DNA of 39,181 bases, taken from contig JASLQF010000007.1 of the NCBI GenBank assembly GCA_030744625.1, forward strand, positions 1 through 39,181, read 5' to 3'. The translations under genes and the position numbers were made by a program. Every line of letters starts with the position of its first letter. Within the stretch, counting starts at the first letter, position 1. Shown here one piece after another: positions 31,353 through 39,181 of the stretch. The notes beneath the pieces were generated by a model. That model made no database searches and had not been told where the DNA came from. It saw only the letters and a list, made by a program, of their open reading frames with translations. This DNA is from Rhodospirillales bacterium (GTDB lineage: Bacteria > Pseudomonadota > Alphaproteobacteria > Rhodospirillales > JASLQF01).

Positions 31353-31844
31353 ATGCCAACCAAGGAATGGACGTTCCCGGGGAAGGTGGCGATGGCTGCG
31401 TTCGTCGCCGTCACGGCGGGGCTTTTGATCGTGGCCGGCGCGGCGCGCGCCGATGGCGTCATCAACACCACGTTCATCGGCACCACGGCGATCGAGGGCC
31501 ATGACCCGGTCGCCTATTTCACCGAGGGCAAGCCGGTCGAGGGATCGAGCGCCCACACATACCAGTGGAAAGGCGCGACCTGGAAATTCTCGACCAAGGA
31601 AAACCGCGACTCGTTCGCCGCGTCGCCGCGCAAATTCGCGCCCCGGTACGGCGGCTATTGCGCCTGGGCGGTCGCGCAGGGATACACGGCGGGAATCGAC
31701 CCGGAAGCGTGGCGCGTCGTCGACGGCAAGCTCTACCTCAACAATTCGAAGAGCATTCAGAAACGATGGGCACAAGACATTCCCGGCAACATCGCCAAGG
31801 GTGACGCCAACTGGCCGAAGATCGCCGCCAAGCTCGCCGAATGA
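31353..31844 (+). CDS. Exported YHS-domain protein
   Basis: A 163-residue protein with a Sec signal (about 10-33, ending ARADG). A YHS-type metal-binding domain covers about residues 45-110: [45 protein letters not shown]. The conserved cysteine and histidine positions of YHS domains bind metals in related proteins. A C-terminal 35-residue tail completes the typical YHS-(seleno)protein length. It lies 43 bp before msrP and is probably cotranscribed, suggesting a periplasmic redox or metal function. Exact role unknown. Confidence 0.88.
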   Translation: MPTKEWTFPGKVAMAAFVAVTAGLLIVAGAARADGVINTTFIGTTAIEGHDPVAYFTEGKPVEGSSAHTYQWKGATWKFSTKENRDSFAASPRKFAPRYGGYCAWAVAQGYTAGIDPEAWRVVDGKLYLNNSKSIQKRWAQDIPGNIAKGDANWPKIAAKLAE

Positions 31845-31887
31845 AGAGGCGCGCGGCGGCGGCGCGACGACTGGAAAGGATCACTTC

Positions 31888-32829
31888 ATGCTGATCAAGA
31901 TTGGTCGGCCGAACGACGTGAAATCCTCCGAGATCACGCCGCAATCGGTTTTCATGGACCGCCGGCGCTTCATGATGGCCGCCGCGGCGGGGGTCGGCCT
32001 GGCCTCCGTGTCGCTGCCCGGCGGGGCGCCGGCGGCCAAGTTCGAAGGCGTGGTCAAGGGGCCTTTCGGCACCGACGAAGAGCAGACGCCGTTCGAGGAC
32101 GTGACCCGCTACAACAACTTCTACGAATTGGGCACCGGCAAGGGAGACCCGGCCAGGAACGCCGCCGGTCTCAAGACCCGGCCGTGGAGCATCGCCGTCG
32201 GCGGCCAGGTGGCGAAGCCCGGGACCTACGACTTCGACGACCTGGTCAAGCCCCACATGCTGGAAGAGCGCGTCTACCGCCTGCGCTGCGTCGAGGCGTG
32301 GTCGATGGTCGTGCCCTGGGTCGGGTTTCCCCTGGGCGACGTCATCAAGCGCCTGGAGCCCACGTCCAAGGCCAGGTACGTGGCCTTCCAGACCCTGCAC
32401 GACCCCGAGCAGATGCCGGGGCAGCGGCGCGCCGTCATCGAATGGCCCTATGTCGAGGGCCTGCGCCTCGACGAAGCCATGCACCCGCTGGCGATCCTCG
32501 CCGTCGGCATGTACGGTGAGATGATGCCCAATCAGAACGGGGCGCCGATACGCCTGGTGGTGCCGTGGAAATACGGCTTCAAGAGCATCAAGTCGATCGT
32601 CCGCATGGACCTCGTCGAGCACATGCCGCCCACCGCCTGGAACAAGCAGGCTCCACGCGAATACGGGTTCTATTCCAACGTCAATCCCACGGTCGACCAC
32701 CCGCGCTGGAGCCAACGCACGGAACGGCGCATCGGCGAGTTCCTGCGCCGCGAGACCCTGATGTTCAACGGCTACGCCGAGGAGGTCGCGTCCCTCTATG
32801 CCGGCATGGACCTGGCCAAGAACTATTGA
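31888..32829 (+). CDS. msrP: Protein-methionine-sulfoxide reductase, catalytic subunit
   Basis: A 313-residue periplasmic molybdenum enzyme that reduces methionine sulfoxide in oxidised envelope proteins. It has a twin-arginine signal ([12 protein letters not shown], about residues 24-35). The sulfite-oxidase-like fold carries the Mo ligand C134 in [14 protein letters not shown]. The [15 protein letters not shown] and C-terminal YSNVNP blocks are specific to MsrP (YedY). The open frame runs further upstream, but ATG 31888 is the first with a GGAAAGGA site. msrQ follows after 40 bp; the two proteins form one system. Confidence 0.96.
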   Translation: MLIKIGRPNDVKSSEITPQSVFMDRRRFMMAAAAGVGLASVSLPGGAPAAKFEGVVKGPFGTDEEQTPFEDVTRYNNFYELGTGKGDPARNAAGLKTRPWSIAVGGQVAKPGTYDFDDLVKPHMLEERVYRLRCVEAWSMVVPWVGFPLGDVIKRLEPTSKARYVAFQTLHDPEQMPGQRRAVIEWPYVEGLRLDEAMHPLAILAVGMYGEMMPNQNGAPIRLVVPWKYGFKSIKSIVRMDLVEHMPPTAWNKQAPREYGFYSNVNPTVDHPRWSQRTERRIGEFLRRETLMFNGYAEEVASLYAGMDLAKNY

Positions 32830-32869
32830 CGGTGACGCCGGGCGCGGGATCTTGAGCGGCGATCATTCC

Positions 32870-33493
32870 ATGGGGCCCTTCATGGGGCGGGCGGCGAAAC
32901 CGGTGGTCTTCATCCTGTGCCTGCTGCCGCTCGCCTGGCTGGCATGGCGCGCCACCAGCGGAGGGCTCGGCGCCAACCCCATCGAGGCGACCAACCGCTA
33001 CCTCGGCGACTGGGGCTTGCGCTTTCTGCTCATGGTGCTGGCCGTGACGCCGTTCGCCGGGCTGAGCGGCTGGAAGGGCGTCTTTCGCGTGCGTCGCATG
33101 CTCGGCCTCTTCGCCTTCACCTACGTGCTTCTTCACCTGACCAGCTACGTGGTGCTCGACCATTTCTTCAGTTGGCGGGACATCTGGGCCGACATCGTCA
33201 AGCGCAACTTCATCACCGTTGGCATGGTCAACGTCGTGTTGTTGACGCCCCTGGCGGCGACGTCGACCAACGCCATGGTGCGCCGCCTCGGCGCCCGGCG
33301 CTGGCGCATGGTGCACCGGCTCGTCTACGTCATCGGCATCCTGGGCGTCGTCCACTTCTACATGATGGTCAAGGCCGACGTGCGCGAGCCCCTCGTCTAC
33401 GCGGCCATCCTCGCCCTGCTGCTTGGATGGCGCGTGGCGGCGGCGTGGCGCCGCCGGCGCGGCCGCCGCCCGGCGGCCTCGGCGCGACCTTAG
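32870..33493 (+). CDS. msrQ: MsrQ heme-binding membrane subunit
   Basis: A 207-residue inner-membrane protein with about six hydrophobic helices. FLLMVLAVTPFAG, RRMLGLFAFTYVLLHLTSYV and WRMVHRLVYVIGILGVVHFYMMV contain the conserved histidines that coordinate heme b in the ferric-reductase-like (YedZ) domain. It passes quinone-pool electrons to MsrP in the periplasm. The start could be ATG 32870 or 32882. Its stop overlaps that of the convergent polA gene by 4 bp. Confidence 0.95.
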   Translation: MGPFMGRAAKPVVFILCLLPLAWLAWRATSGGLGANPIEATNRYLGDWGLRFLLMVLAVTPFAGLSGWKGVFRVRRMLGLFAFTYVLLHLTSYVVLDHFFSWRDIWADIVKRNFITVGMVNVVLLTPLAATSTNAMVRRLGARRWRMVHRLVYVIGILGVVHFYMMVKADVREPLVYAAILALLLGWRVAAAWRRRRGRRPAASARP

Positions 33494-36288
33494 TGGGCCT
33501 CGTCCCAGTTGTCGCCGAAGCCGGTGTCGACGACCAGCGGCACGCGCAGATGGGCCGCCGATCCCATCACGTCGCTGACCACTGCCGCGGTGGCGTCGGT
33601 TTGCGCCTTCGGCACCTCGAAGATCAGCTCGTCGTGGACCTGTAGCAGCATGCGCGCCTCGAGGCCGGCCGCCTCCAGCGCGCCCGGCAGGCGCACCATG
33701 GCGCGCTTGATGATGTCCGCGGCGCCGCCTTGCAGCGGCGCGTTGATCGCCGCGCGCTCGGCGAAGTTGCGGCGCGCCGGGTTCCTTTCGTTGATGCCCC
33801 GGACGTGGCACTTGCGCCCGAAGGGCGTGGTGACGAATCCCTTGGCGCGCGCCTCCTGCTTGGTCCGTTCCATGTAGTCCTGGATGCCGGGATAGCGCTC
33901 GAAGTAGGCCTCGATGTACTCGCCCGCCTCGGTGCGCGAGATACCCAACTGCCGCGCCAGGCCGAAGGCGGAGATGCCGTAGATGATGCCGAAGTTGATG
34001 GCCTTGGCCTGGCGGCGCACCATGGGGTCCATGCCCTCGACCGGCACGCCGAAGACCTGGGACGCGGTCATGGCATGGATGTCGAGGCCGCCCAGGAAGG
34101 CCTCCACGAGGGCCTCGATGCCGGCGACGTGCGCCAACAGCCGCAATTCGATCTGCGAGTAATCGGCGGACAAAAACCGCCAGCCTTTCTCGGCCACGAA
34201 GGCGCGCCGGATCTTGCGGCCCTCCTCGGTGCGCACGGGGATGTTCTGCAGGTTGGGATCGCTGGAGCTGAGCCTTCCGGTGGCGGCCACGGCCTGGGCG
34301 TATGAGGTGTGGACGCGCCCGGTGTCGGGGTTGATCTCCTGGACGAGGGCATCGGCGTACGTGCTCTTGAGCTTGGCCAGTTGCCGCCAATCGAGGACCC
34401 GGGCCGGCAGGTCGTGGCCCTGGGCGGCGAGGTCGTCGAGCACGTCGGCGCCGGTGACATAGGCGCCGGTCTTGCCCTTCTTGCCGCCTTCAAGCCCCAT
34501 CTCGTCGAACAGCACCTCTCCCAGCTGCTTGGGCGAGCCGACGTTGAACTGACGGCCGGCGAGGCCGTGGATTTCCCCCTCGAGGTCGGCCAGGCGCTGA
34601 GTGAAATCGGCGCTGAGCGCCTTGAGGGCGCCGGCGTCGACCCGGATGCCGGTGCGCTCCATCGCTTCCAGCACCGGCATCAGGGGGCGTTCCAGGGTCT
34701 CGTAGACAGTGACCATGTGCTCGGGAGCGAGGCGCGGCTTGAGCAGCCGGTACAGGCGCCCGGTGATGTCGGCGTCCTCGGCGGCGTAGTCGCGCGCCGC
34801 TTCCAGGGGCACCTGGTCGAAGGTCACTTGCGCCTTGCCGCTTCCCGCCACGTCCTTGAACTTGATGGTGGCGTGGGCCAGGTGGAGTTCCGCCAGCTCG
34901 TCCAGCCCGTGCCCGTGGAGGCCCCCTTCCAGCACGTAGGAGAGCACCATGGTGTCGTCGATGGGCGCCACTTTGACGCCGTGGCGCGCCAGCACCTTCA
35001 TGTCGTACTTGATGTTGTGCCCCACCTTGAGGACATAGGGGCTTTCCAGGAGGGACTTGAGCGCCTTGAGCGCCGTCTTCATGGCGATCTGCTTGGGCTT
35101 TTTGCCGCCGCCCTTGCCACCTGTGCCACCTGTGCCACCGTCGCCGAGATCGAGCGCGCCCTGCGCCGCCGGCGCCGCGTGGCCGAGCGGGATGTAGCAG
35201 GCGCGCCCCGCCGCCACCGACAGCGAGACGCCGACGAGATCGGCGCGCATGGCATTGAGCGAGGTGGTCTCGGTGTCGACGGCGACGATGCCGTCACGGA
35301 AGGCATCGGCGATCCAGCGCTCGAGGGCCGGGGCGGTCTGCACCAACTCGTAGGCGGTCTCAACGGGCGCCGGCTCGGGGGTCTCCAACGCCGGGGACAC
35401 CCCCCCATCCCCGGCCGCCACGGCGTGGCTCCGCACCTTGGCGACCAGGGACTTGAAGCCCTGCTCTTCCAGGAACGCCAACAGGGCCGCCGGCTCGGGC
35501 TCCCTGACCGCGAAAGCGTCGAGAGGTTCTTCGATGGGCACGTCATCCTTGAGGGTCACCAGGTGGCGCGAGACGCGGGCCATCTCGGCTTCGTCGAGCA
35601 GGGACTGGCGGCGCTTCGGCTGCTTGATCTCGCCGGCGCGCGCCAGCACGGTGTCGAGGTCGCCGTACTCGTTGATGAGGAGCGCCGCCGTCTTCACGCC
35701 GATGCCGGCGACGCCGGGCACGTTGTCCGACGAATCGCCGGCCAGGGCCTGGACGTCCACCACCCTGTCGGGGCCGACGCCGAACTTCTCGACCACTTGG
35801 TCGGGGCCGATGGCGCGGTTCTTCATGGCGTCCCACATGACCACGCCGGGGCCGACGAGCTGCATGAGGTCCTTGTCTGAGGACACGATGGTGACCTCCT
35901 TGCCGGCCTCGCGGGCGCGCCGCGCGAAAGTCGCGATGAGGTCGTCGGCCTCGAACCCCGCCATCTCCACGCAGGCCACGTTGAGGGCCTGGGTGGCGTC
36001 GCGCACCAGGGCGAACTGGGGGATGAGCTCGTCCGGCGGCGGCGGCCGGTTCGCCTTGTAATCCGGGTAGATTTCGTTGCGGAAGGTGCGCCGCCCCTTG
36101 TCGAGGATGACCGCCACGTACTCGGCGTCCATGTCCTCGACGACCTTCATGAGCATCTTGATGAAGCCGAAGACGGCGTTCACCGGCGTGCCGTCGGGGC
36201 GCGTCATGGGCGGCAGGGCGTGGAAGGCGCGGAAAATGAAGCCCGAGCCGTCTATGAGGTAGACGTGGTCGGGCTTGGACGCGTTCAG
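33490..36288 (-). CDS. polA: DNA polymerase I, probable CTG start
   Basis: A 932-residue polymerase with 5'-3' exonuclease, 3'-5' exonuclease (DTETTSL, residues about 338-344) and polymerase domains (SADYSQIELRLLAH, the O-helix RRQAKAINFGIIYG, LLQVHDELIFEV). The N-terminal DHVYLIDGSGFIFRAFHALP, carrying the first nuclease metal Asp (residue 13), precedes the first ATG (36207) by up to 27 codons. A stop blocks the frame further upstream and no ATG, GTG or TTG lies between. CTG at 36288-36286 is the best start and overlaps the TGA of the zf-CHCC gene (CTGA). A Gly-Thr-rich linker at about residues 381-397 interrupts the proofreading domain. Confidence 0.93.
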   Translation of the reverse strand: MNASKPDHVYLIDGSGFIFRAFHALPPMTRPDGTPVNAVFGFIKMLMKVVEDMDAEYVAVILDKGRRTFRNEIYPDYKANRPPPPDELIPQFALVRDATQALNVACVEMAGFEADDLIATFARRAREAGKEVTIVSSDKDLMQLVGPGVVMWDAMKNRAIGPDQVVEKFGVGPDRVVDVQALAGDSSDNVPGVAGIGVKTAALLINEYGDLDTVLARAGEIKQPKRRQSLLDEAEMARVSRHLVTLKDDVPIEEPLDAFAVREPEPAALLAFLEEQGFKSLVAKVRSHAVAAGDGGVSPALETPEPAPVETAYELVQTAPALERWIADAFRDGIVAVDTETTSLNAMRADLVGVSLSVAAGRACYIPLGHAAPAAQGALDLGDGGTGGTGGKGGGKKPKQIAMKTALKALKSLLESPYVLKVGHNIKYDMKVLARHGVKVAPIDDTMVLSYVLEGGLHGHGLDELAELHLAHATIKFKDVAGSGKAQVTFDQVPLEAARDYAAEDADITGRLYRLLKPRLAPEHMVTVYETLERPLMPVLEAMERTGIRVDAGALKALSADFTQRLADLEGEIHGLAGRQFNVGSPKQLGEVLFDEMGLEGGKKGKTGAYVTGADVLDDLAAQGHDLPARVLDWRQLAKLKSTYADALVQEINPDTGRVHTSYAQAVAATGRLSSSDPNLQNIPVRTEEGRKIRRAFVAEKGWRFLSADYSQIELRLLAHVAGIEALVEAFLGGLDIHAMTASQVFGVPVEGMDPMVRRQAKAINFGIIYGISAFGLARQLGISRTEAGEYIEAYFERYPGIQDYMERTKQEARAKGFVTTPFGRKCHVRGINERNPARRNFAERAAINAPLQGGAADIIKRAMVRLPGALEAAGLEARMLLQVHDELIFEVPKAQTDATAAVVSDVMGSAAHLRVPLVVDTGFGDNWDEAH

Positions 36289-36464
36289 TGTCCCGGCGCC
36301 GTTTCGGCGCCCTCGGCGAGGATGAACTTAGCACTGCAGTAGGGACAGACGATCTCGGCCTCGCCCTTGAACTTCAGGTAGACCGCGGGATGGCCGAGCG
36401 GCCCGCCGCCGCCGTCGCAGCGGACGCTCTCCGTTTCGACGCGGATGGTTTGCTGTGCTTCCAT
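36285..36464 (-). CDS. zf-CHCC zinc-finger protein (NDUFS6-like)
   Basis: A 59-residue protein. The CHCC ligands are C16 (VRCDGG), H25 (PLGHPAVYL), C40 and C43 (IVCPYCSAKF), the pattern of the zinc-finger domain shared with the NDUFS6 subunit of mitochondrial complex I. Bacterial homologues are small stand-alone proteins whose role in complex I assembly is suspected rather than proved. It precedes polA and its TGA overlaps the likely CTG start of polA, implying translational coupling. Confidence 0.88.
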   Translation of the reverse strand: MEAQQTIRVETESVRCDGGGGPLGHPAVYLKFKGEAEIVCPYCSAKFILAEGAETAPGH

Positions 36465-36608
36465 GGCGCACCCTCAAAGACCGTTGACCGGGCGGATCGA
36501 CGGATGATACCGATTGCCACCGGACAATCAATCTCCGCAAAGAAAAACCGGCGGCGCCCGAGGCTCCGGCGCGCCGGCTTGTCACCCAGGAACCTGGCCC
36601 CACCGCCC

Positions 36609-37559
36609 ATGTCCCAGATCCTTCCCGAAAACGCCGTCGAGACCACCGTGCTCTGCAAGACTTACGGCCGCGACCAGCCGGTGGTGGCGCTCGCCGACGT
36701 CGACCTGGCCATACCCAGGGGCTCGTTCTTCGGGCTTCTCGGGCCCAACGGCGCCGGCAAGTCGACGCTCATCAACATCCTCGCCGGCCTCGTCATCAAG
36801 ACTTCGGGCACGGCGAGCGTGTGGGGGTTCGACATCGTGAGCGAGATGCGCACGGCGCGGCGCGCCATCGGCATCGTGCCCCAGGAACTCAACATCGACC
36901 CCTTCTTCACGCCGCGCGAGCTCCTCGACGTGCAGGCCGGGCTTTACGGCGTACCCCAGGCGCGGCGCCGCACCGACGAGATACTCGAGACCGTCGGCTT
37001 GAGCGCGCAGGCCGATGCCTATGCGCGCAGCCTGTCGGGGGGCATGCGCCGGCGCCTCCTGGTGGGCAAGGCCATGGTGCACTCGCCGCCGGTCCTGGTG
37101 CTCGACGAGCCGACCGCCGGCGTCGACATCGAGCTGCGCCACCATTTGTGGAACCACGTGCGCGACCTCAACCGGCGCGGCACCACGGTGCTCTTGACCA
37201 CCCATTACCTGGAGGAAGCGGAAGAGCTGTGCGACCGCATCGCCATCATCAACCACGGCCGCCTGATCGCCTGCGAAAGCACCGAGGCCCTGTTGCGCCG
37301 CCTCGACGCCAAGGAGATGACGGTGGGCTTGGCCGAGGATTTGGCCGCGGTGCCGGAAGCGCTCAACCGATTTCGCGTCGAAAGGAAAGGCAGCCGCGAG
37401 CTGGTCTTCCACTACCCGCCCAGCAAGACGCGCAGCGGCGAGATCCTGGCCGCCATACAAGACTCCGGCCTGACCATCACCGAGATCGCCACCCGCGAGG
37501 CCGAACTGGCCGATATTTTCCTGCGTCTCACCCGCCGGCCCGACGAGAGCCCCCGCTGA
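36609..37559 (+). CDS. ABC transporter ATPase without a permease neighbour
   Basis: A 316-residue nucleotide-binding subunit of the ABC-2/DrrA-NodI type. It has Walker A GPNGAGKST, a Q-loop near VPQELNID, the signature LSGGMRRRL, Walker B VLVLDEP and the H-loop TTHYLEEAEELCD. The C-terminal 80 residues are the usual DrrA-like extension. Members normally pair with an ABC-2 permease to export drugs, lipids or polysaccharides. No permease is in the window; instead the stop overlaps the start of a lipoprotein hydrolase gene (ATGA), so the two are coupled. The open frame extends upstream, but ATG 36609 begins the conserved part. Confidence 0.93.
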   Translation: MSQILPENAVETTVLCKTYGRDQPVVALADVDLAIPRGSFFGLLGPNGAGKSTLINILAGLVIKTSGTASVWGFDIVSEMRTARRAIGIVPQELNIDPFFTPRELLDVQAGLYGVPQARRRTDEILETVGLSAQADAYARSLSGGMRRRLLVGKAMVHSPPVLVLDEPTAGVDIELRHHLWNHVRDLNRRGTTVLLTTHYLEEAEELCDRIAIINHGRLIACESTEALLRRLDAKEMTVGLAEDLAAVPEALNRFRVERKGSRELVFHYPPSKTRSGEILAAIQDSGLTITEIATREAELADIFLRLTRRPDESPR

Positions 37560-38596
37560 TGGCGCCGGCCGGAGGCGGAAGCGGCGCCGCTTCCCTCATC
37601 CGGCGGCGGAGCCGCATGGCCGCCCTGGCGCTGATCGCCGCGCTCGCCGGCGGCTGCGCCCCGATCGTCGTCGCGCCCGGCCCCGCCGTCACCGCACCGG
37701 CGCTGCGCGCCGACCGTCTGGTCGCCGCCGACGGCACCGGGCTGACGCTGCGCTCCTGGCTGCCGGCGAAGGGCGCGCCGAGCGCCGTGGTCGTCGCCGT
37801 GCACGGCTTCAATGACTACGGCAATTTCATCGCCGCCGCGGCGGCCTACCTGGCGGACCGCGGAATCGCCACCTATGCCTACGACCAGCGCGGCTTCGGC
37901 GAGACGCCGGCGCGCGGCATGTGGCCCGGCGTCAAGGCCCTGGTCGACGACCTTGGCGCCATGACCGGGCGGCTACGGGCGCGCCACCCGCAAACGCCGC
38001 TCTACCTGCTGGGCGCCAGCATGGGCGGCTCGGTGATCATGGTCGCCATGACCGGCGCGGCGGCGCCCGCCGTCGATGGCCTGATCCTTTCGGGGCCGGC
38101 GGTGTGGGGCCGCGCCACCATGCCGTTCTACCAGCGCTGGGCGCTGGCCGTGGCGTCGCACACGGTGCCGTGGCTGACCGTCACCGGGCGCGGCCTCGGC
38201 ATTCTTGCCTCCGACAACATCGAGATGTTGCGGGCATTGGGGCGCGACCCGCTGGTCATCAAGGAGACCCGCGTCGACACCATCCATGGCCTGGTCAACC
38301 TCATGGATGCCGCTTTCGACGCGGCGCCGCGCCTCCGGGCGCCGGCGCTGATCCTCTATGGCGAGAATGACGAGGTGATCCCCAAGGAGCCCACCGAGAT
38401 CATGATCGGGCGCCTGCCCGGGGGCGGGCGCGGCAGCCAGCGCATCGCCCTCTACGAGAAGGGCTACCACATGCTGCTGCGCGACCTGCAGGCGGAAACC
38501 GTGTGGCGCGACATCGCGGACTGGATCGAGGACCCCGCCCGGCCCCTGGCCTCGGGCGCCGACAGTCACGCCCGCCAGGCGCGGGGCCGGCGCTAG
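37559..38596 (+). CDS. Lipoprotein alpha/beta hydrolase (lysophospholipase-like)
   Basis: A 345-residue protein with a basic N-terminus and hydrophobic segment ending in lipobox LAGGC (lipidated cysteine near residue 34), so probably anchored to a membrane on the periplasmic side. The hydrolase domain shows VAVHGFNDYG, YDQRGFGETP, the nucleophile GASMGGS, the acid YGENDEVIP and the His in EKGYHMLLRD, the layout of PldB/monoacylglycerol-lipase-like enzymes. The ATG at 37559 overlaps the ABC ATPase stop; ATG 37616 would leave a shorter, equally good signal. It could process lipids moved by the ATPase's system, but that is inference. Confidence 0.88.
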   Translation: MAPAGGGSGAASLIRRRSRMAALALIAALAGGCAPIVVAPGPAVTAPALRADRLVAADGTGLTLRSWLPAKGAPSAVVVAVHGFNDYGNFIAAAAAYLADRGIATYAYDQRGFGETPARGMWPGVKALVDDLGAMTGRLRARHPQTPLYLLGASMGGSVIMVAMTGAAAPAVDGLILSGPAVWGRATMPFYQRWALAVASHTVPWLTVTGRGLGILASDNIEMLRALGRDPLVIKETRVDTIHGLVNLMDAAFDAAPRLRAPALILYGENDEVIPKEPTEIMIGRLPGGGRGSQRIALYEKGYHMLLRDLQAETVWRDIADWIEDPARPLASGADSHARQARGRR

Positions 38597-38652
38597 CGCT
38601 AGCTCCGCACCCTGGACCGCGCCGGCCTCCTTGCGCTAAGCTCGGCCCCCAA

Positions 38653-38729
38653 GCACCCGTAGCTCAGCTGGATAGAGTGCTGCCCTCCGAAGGCAGAGGT
38701 CACAGGTTCGAATCCTGTCGGGTGCGCCA
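38653..38729 (+). tRNA. tRNA-Arg (anticodon CCG)
   Basis: A full cloverleaf with encoded CCA. The acceptor stem GCACCCG pairs with CGGGTGC, and the D-arm is GCTC/GAGT-type. The anticodon stem CTGCC/GGCAG carries loop CTCCGAA (anticodon CCG). The T-arm ACAGG/CCTGT encloses TTCGAAT. The discriminator is G, with CCA at 38727-38729. It reads CGG codons. The sequence after it changes character and carries mobile-element signs, as at the other tRNA-Arg in the window. Confidence 0.97.
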
Positions 38730-39128
38730 ATTTTTTCAGTGACTTAGTAGATTCGAGCTGAGTCCTTGTTTTTCCTGGGTCACCTATGGGTCACCCCCAG
38801 AATCGGTTTCCAGGCGTATTTCGGAAGCAGTCCAGGCCCCATGACACTTCGCCCGTCGCGACGTATTGATCCACCGCACCGAAAATCCCATCTCCACTTT
38901 GCCCCACGTGCCGCCCTTCGCCAAGGCCTCGGCAACATCGCTGAGAGGGGTGAGCGGACTTTCGACTGGGCTGCGATTTACGTCCGCTTTACCCCCGAAA
39001 GCAGACATATCTCAGGGTCGACGATTATGTCTGCTCCTGACTGTCTGACGTCAGCGCCTTTGGGACAGATTGAGGTGTTTTCATAAGGGAGGATTTCTGG
39101 CCCATCGTAGTGACCGAAGGGAACGAAG
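38730..39128. other. Gene-free tract after tRNA-Arg(CCG)
   Basis: No supported gene in 399 bp. It contains a short GGGTCACC direct repeat (38778-38801 region), a palindromic repeat (38980-39008) and, from about 39046, sequence likely to be the left end of an IS3-type element. Short frames such as one beginning MSAFGGKADV are translations of the palindrome, not genes. Confidence 0.6.
38980..39008. repeat. Dispersed palindromic repeat, copy 4
   Basis: ACGTCCGCTTT, ACCCCCG centre, AAAGCAGACAT: the arms are nearly those of the copy at 8922, and the centre CCCCC is its complement, so the two copies are in opposite orientation. Confidence 0.7.
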
Positions 39129-39181
39129 ATGAGGCAGAAATCCATGAGCAAGAAGGCCCCAGCCGAGCAGGCTGTCCGTGA
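39129..39181 (+). CDS. IS3-type transposase OrfA, N-terminus (cut by window end)
   Basis: The final 53 bp open a frame MRQKSMSKKAPAEQAVR (ATG 39129; a second ATG at 39144 would give MSKKAPAEQ). This resembles the start of OrfA of IS3-family elements, which continues with the helix-turn-helix DNA-binding part. GGGAGGA upstream (39090-39096) and the unusual flanking sequence fit an insertion sequence end. Only 17 codons are visible, so the assignment is tentative. Confidence 0.5.
   Translation, partial: MRQKSMSKKAPAEQAVR

Noticed and set aside
38784..39008. Frame beginning MSAFGGKADV
   Set aside because: A translation of the dispersed palindrome; such peptides recur because the repeat recurs, not because a gene is conserved.

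Overview
The window is GC-rich chromosomal DNA from what looks like an alphaproteobacterium, most likely Rhodospirillales-like. This is inferred from gene content: a FdxA ferredoxin next to a CarD regulator, a thrS-infC-rpmI-rplT-pheS-pheT translation cluster, a zf-CHCC protein beside polA, a PagL-type lipid A deacylase, MsrPQ, and dispersed palindromic repeats of the kind common in alphaproteobacteria. No 16S gene is present, so no finer placement is possible.  Layout. 1-7.6 kb is ordinary core and envelope material: TerB-like protein, 7Fe ferredoxin, CarD, a phosphatase-fold protein that has lost its metal ligands, a molybdenum-carrier-like protein, an M48 lipoprotein protease, a secreted thermonuclease-like protein, proline iminopeptidase and a PagL-like outer-membrane enzyme. 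7.58-11.67 kb behaves like an accessory island. It starts at an intact tRNA-Arg(CCT) and ends at a 45-nt 3' fragment of another tRNA-Arg. It carries two unrecognised genes (one followed by an in-frame extension past an amber codon), palindromic repeats, an IS110 remnant and fccAB (flavocytochrome c sulfide dehydrogenase) with its own promoter and terminator. 11.7-13.7 kb continues the sulfur theme with a YeeE/YedE (TsuA-type) transporter and soxYZ, without soxXA, soxB or soxCD. 13.9-16.1 kb holds a tungsten/molybdenum aldehyde:ferredoxin oxidoreductase-type enzyme with a translationally coupled 2[4Fe-4S] partner and a palindromic operator candidate. 16.1-17.0 kb contains a transposase remnant, a Rap1a-like secreted protein and a MITE-like element whose end coincides with the pheT stop codon.  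17.0-23.9 kb (minus strand) is the translation cluster; infC has an AUA start behind a perfect Shine-Dalgarno sequence. 24.0-28.7 kb contains two coupled glycosyltransferases, a hydrolase, an epimerase-like protein and a TPR protein. 28.9-33.5 kb has a DUF427-adenylate/guanylate cyclase fusion, a GST, and a YHS-msrP-msrQ periplasmic repair group. 33.5-38.6 kb has polA (no canonical start codon before its conserved N-terminus), a zf-CHCC protein, an orphan ABC ATPase and a coupled lipoprotein alpha/beta hydrolase. The window ends with tRNA-Arg(CCG), a further palindromic repeat and the first codons of an IS3-type transposase, probably the edge of another mobile region.  How the genes work together. 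FccAB, the sulfur transporter and SoxYZ form a plausible periplasmic sulfide/sulfur-compound oxidation module. The AOR pair would exchange electrons with ferredoxin, and FdxA is encoded nearby. MsrPQ repairs oxidised periplasmic methionines using respiratory-chain electrons. The minus-strand translation genes are a conserved housekeeping cluster. All functions are read from sequence motifs only; no database search was run.
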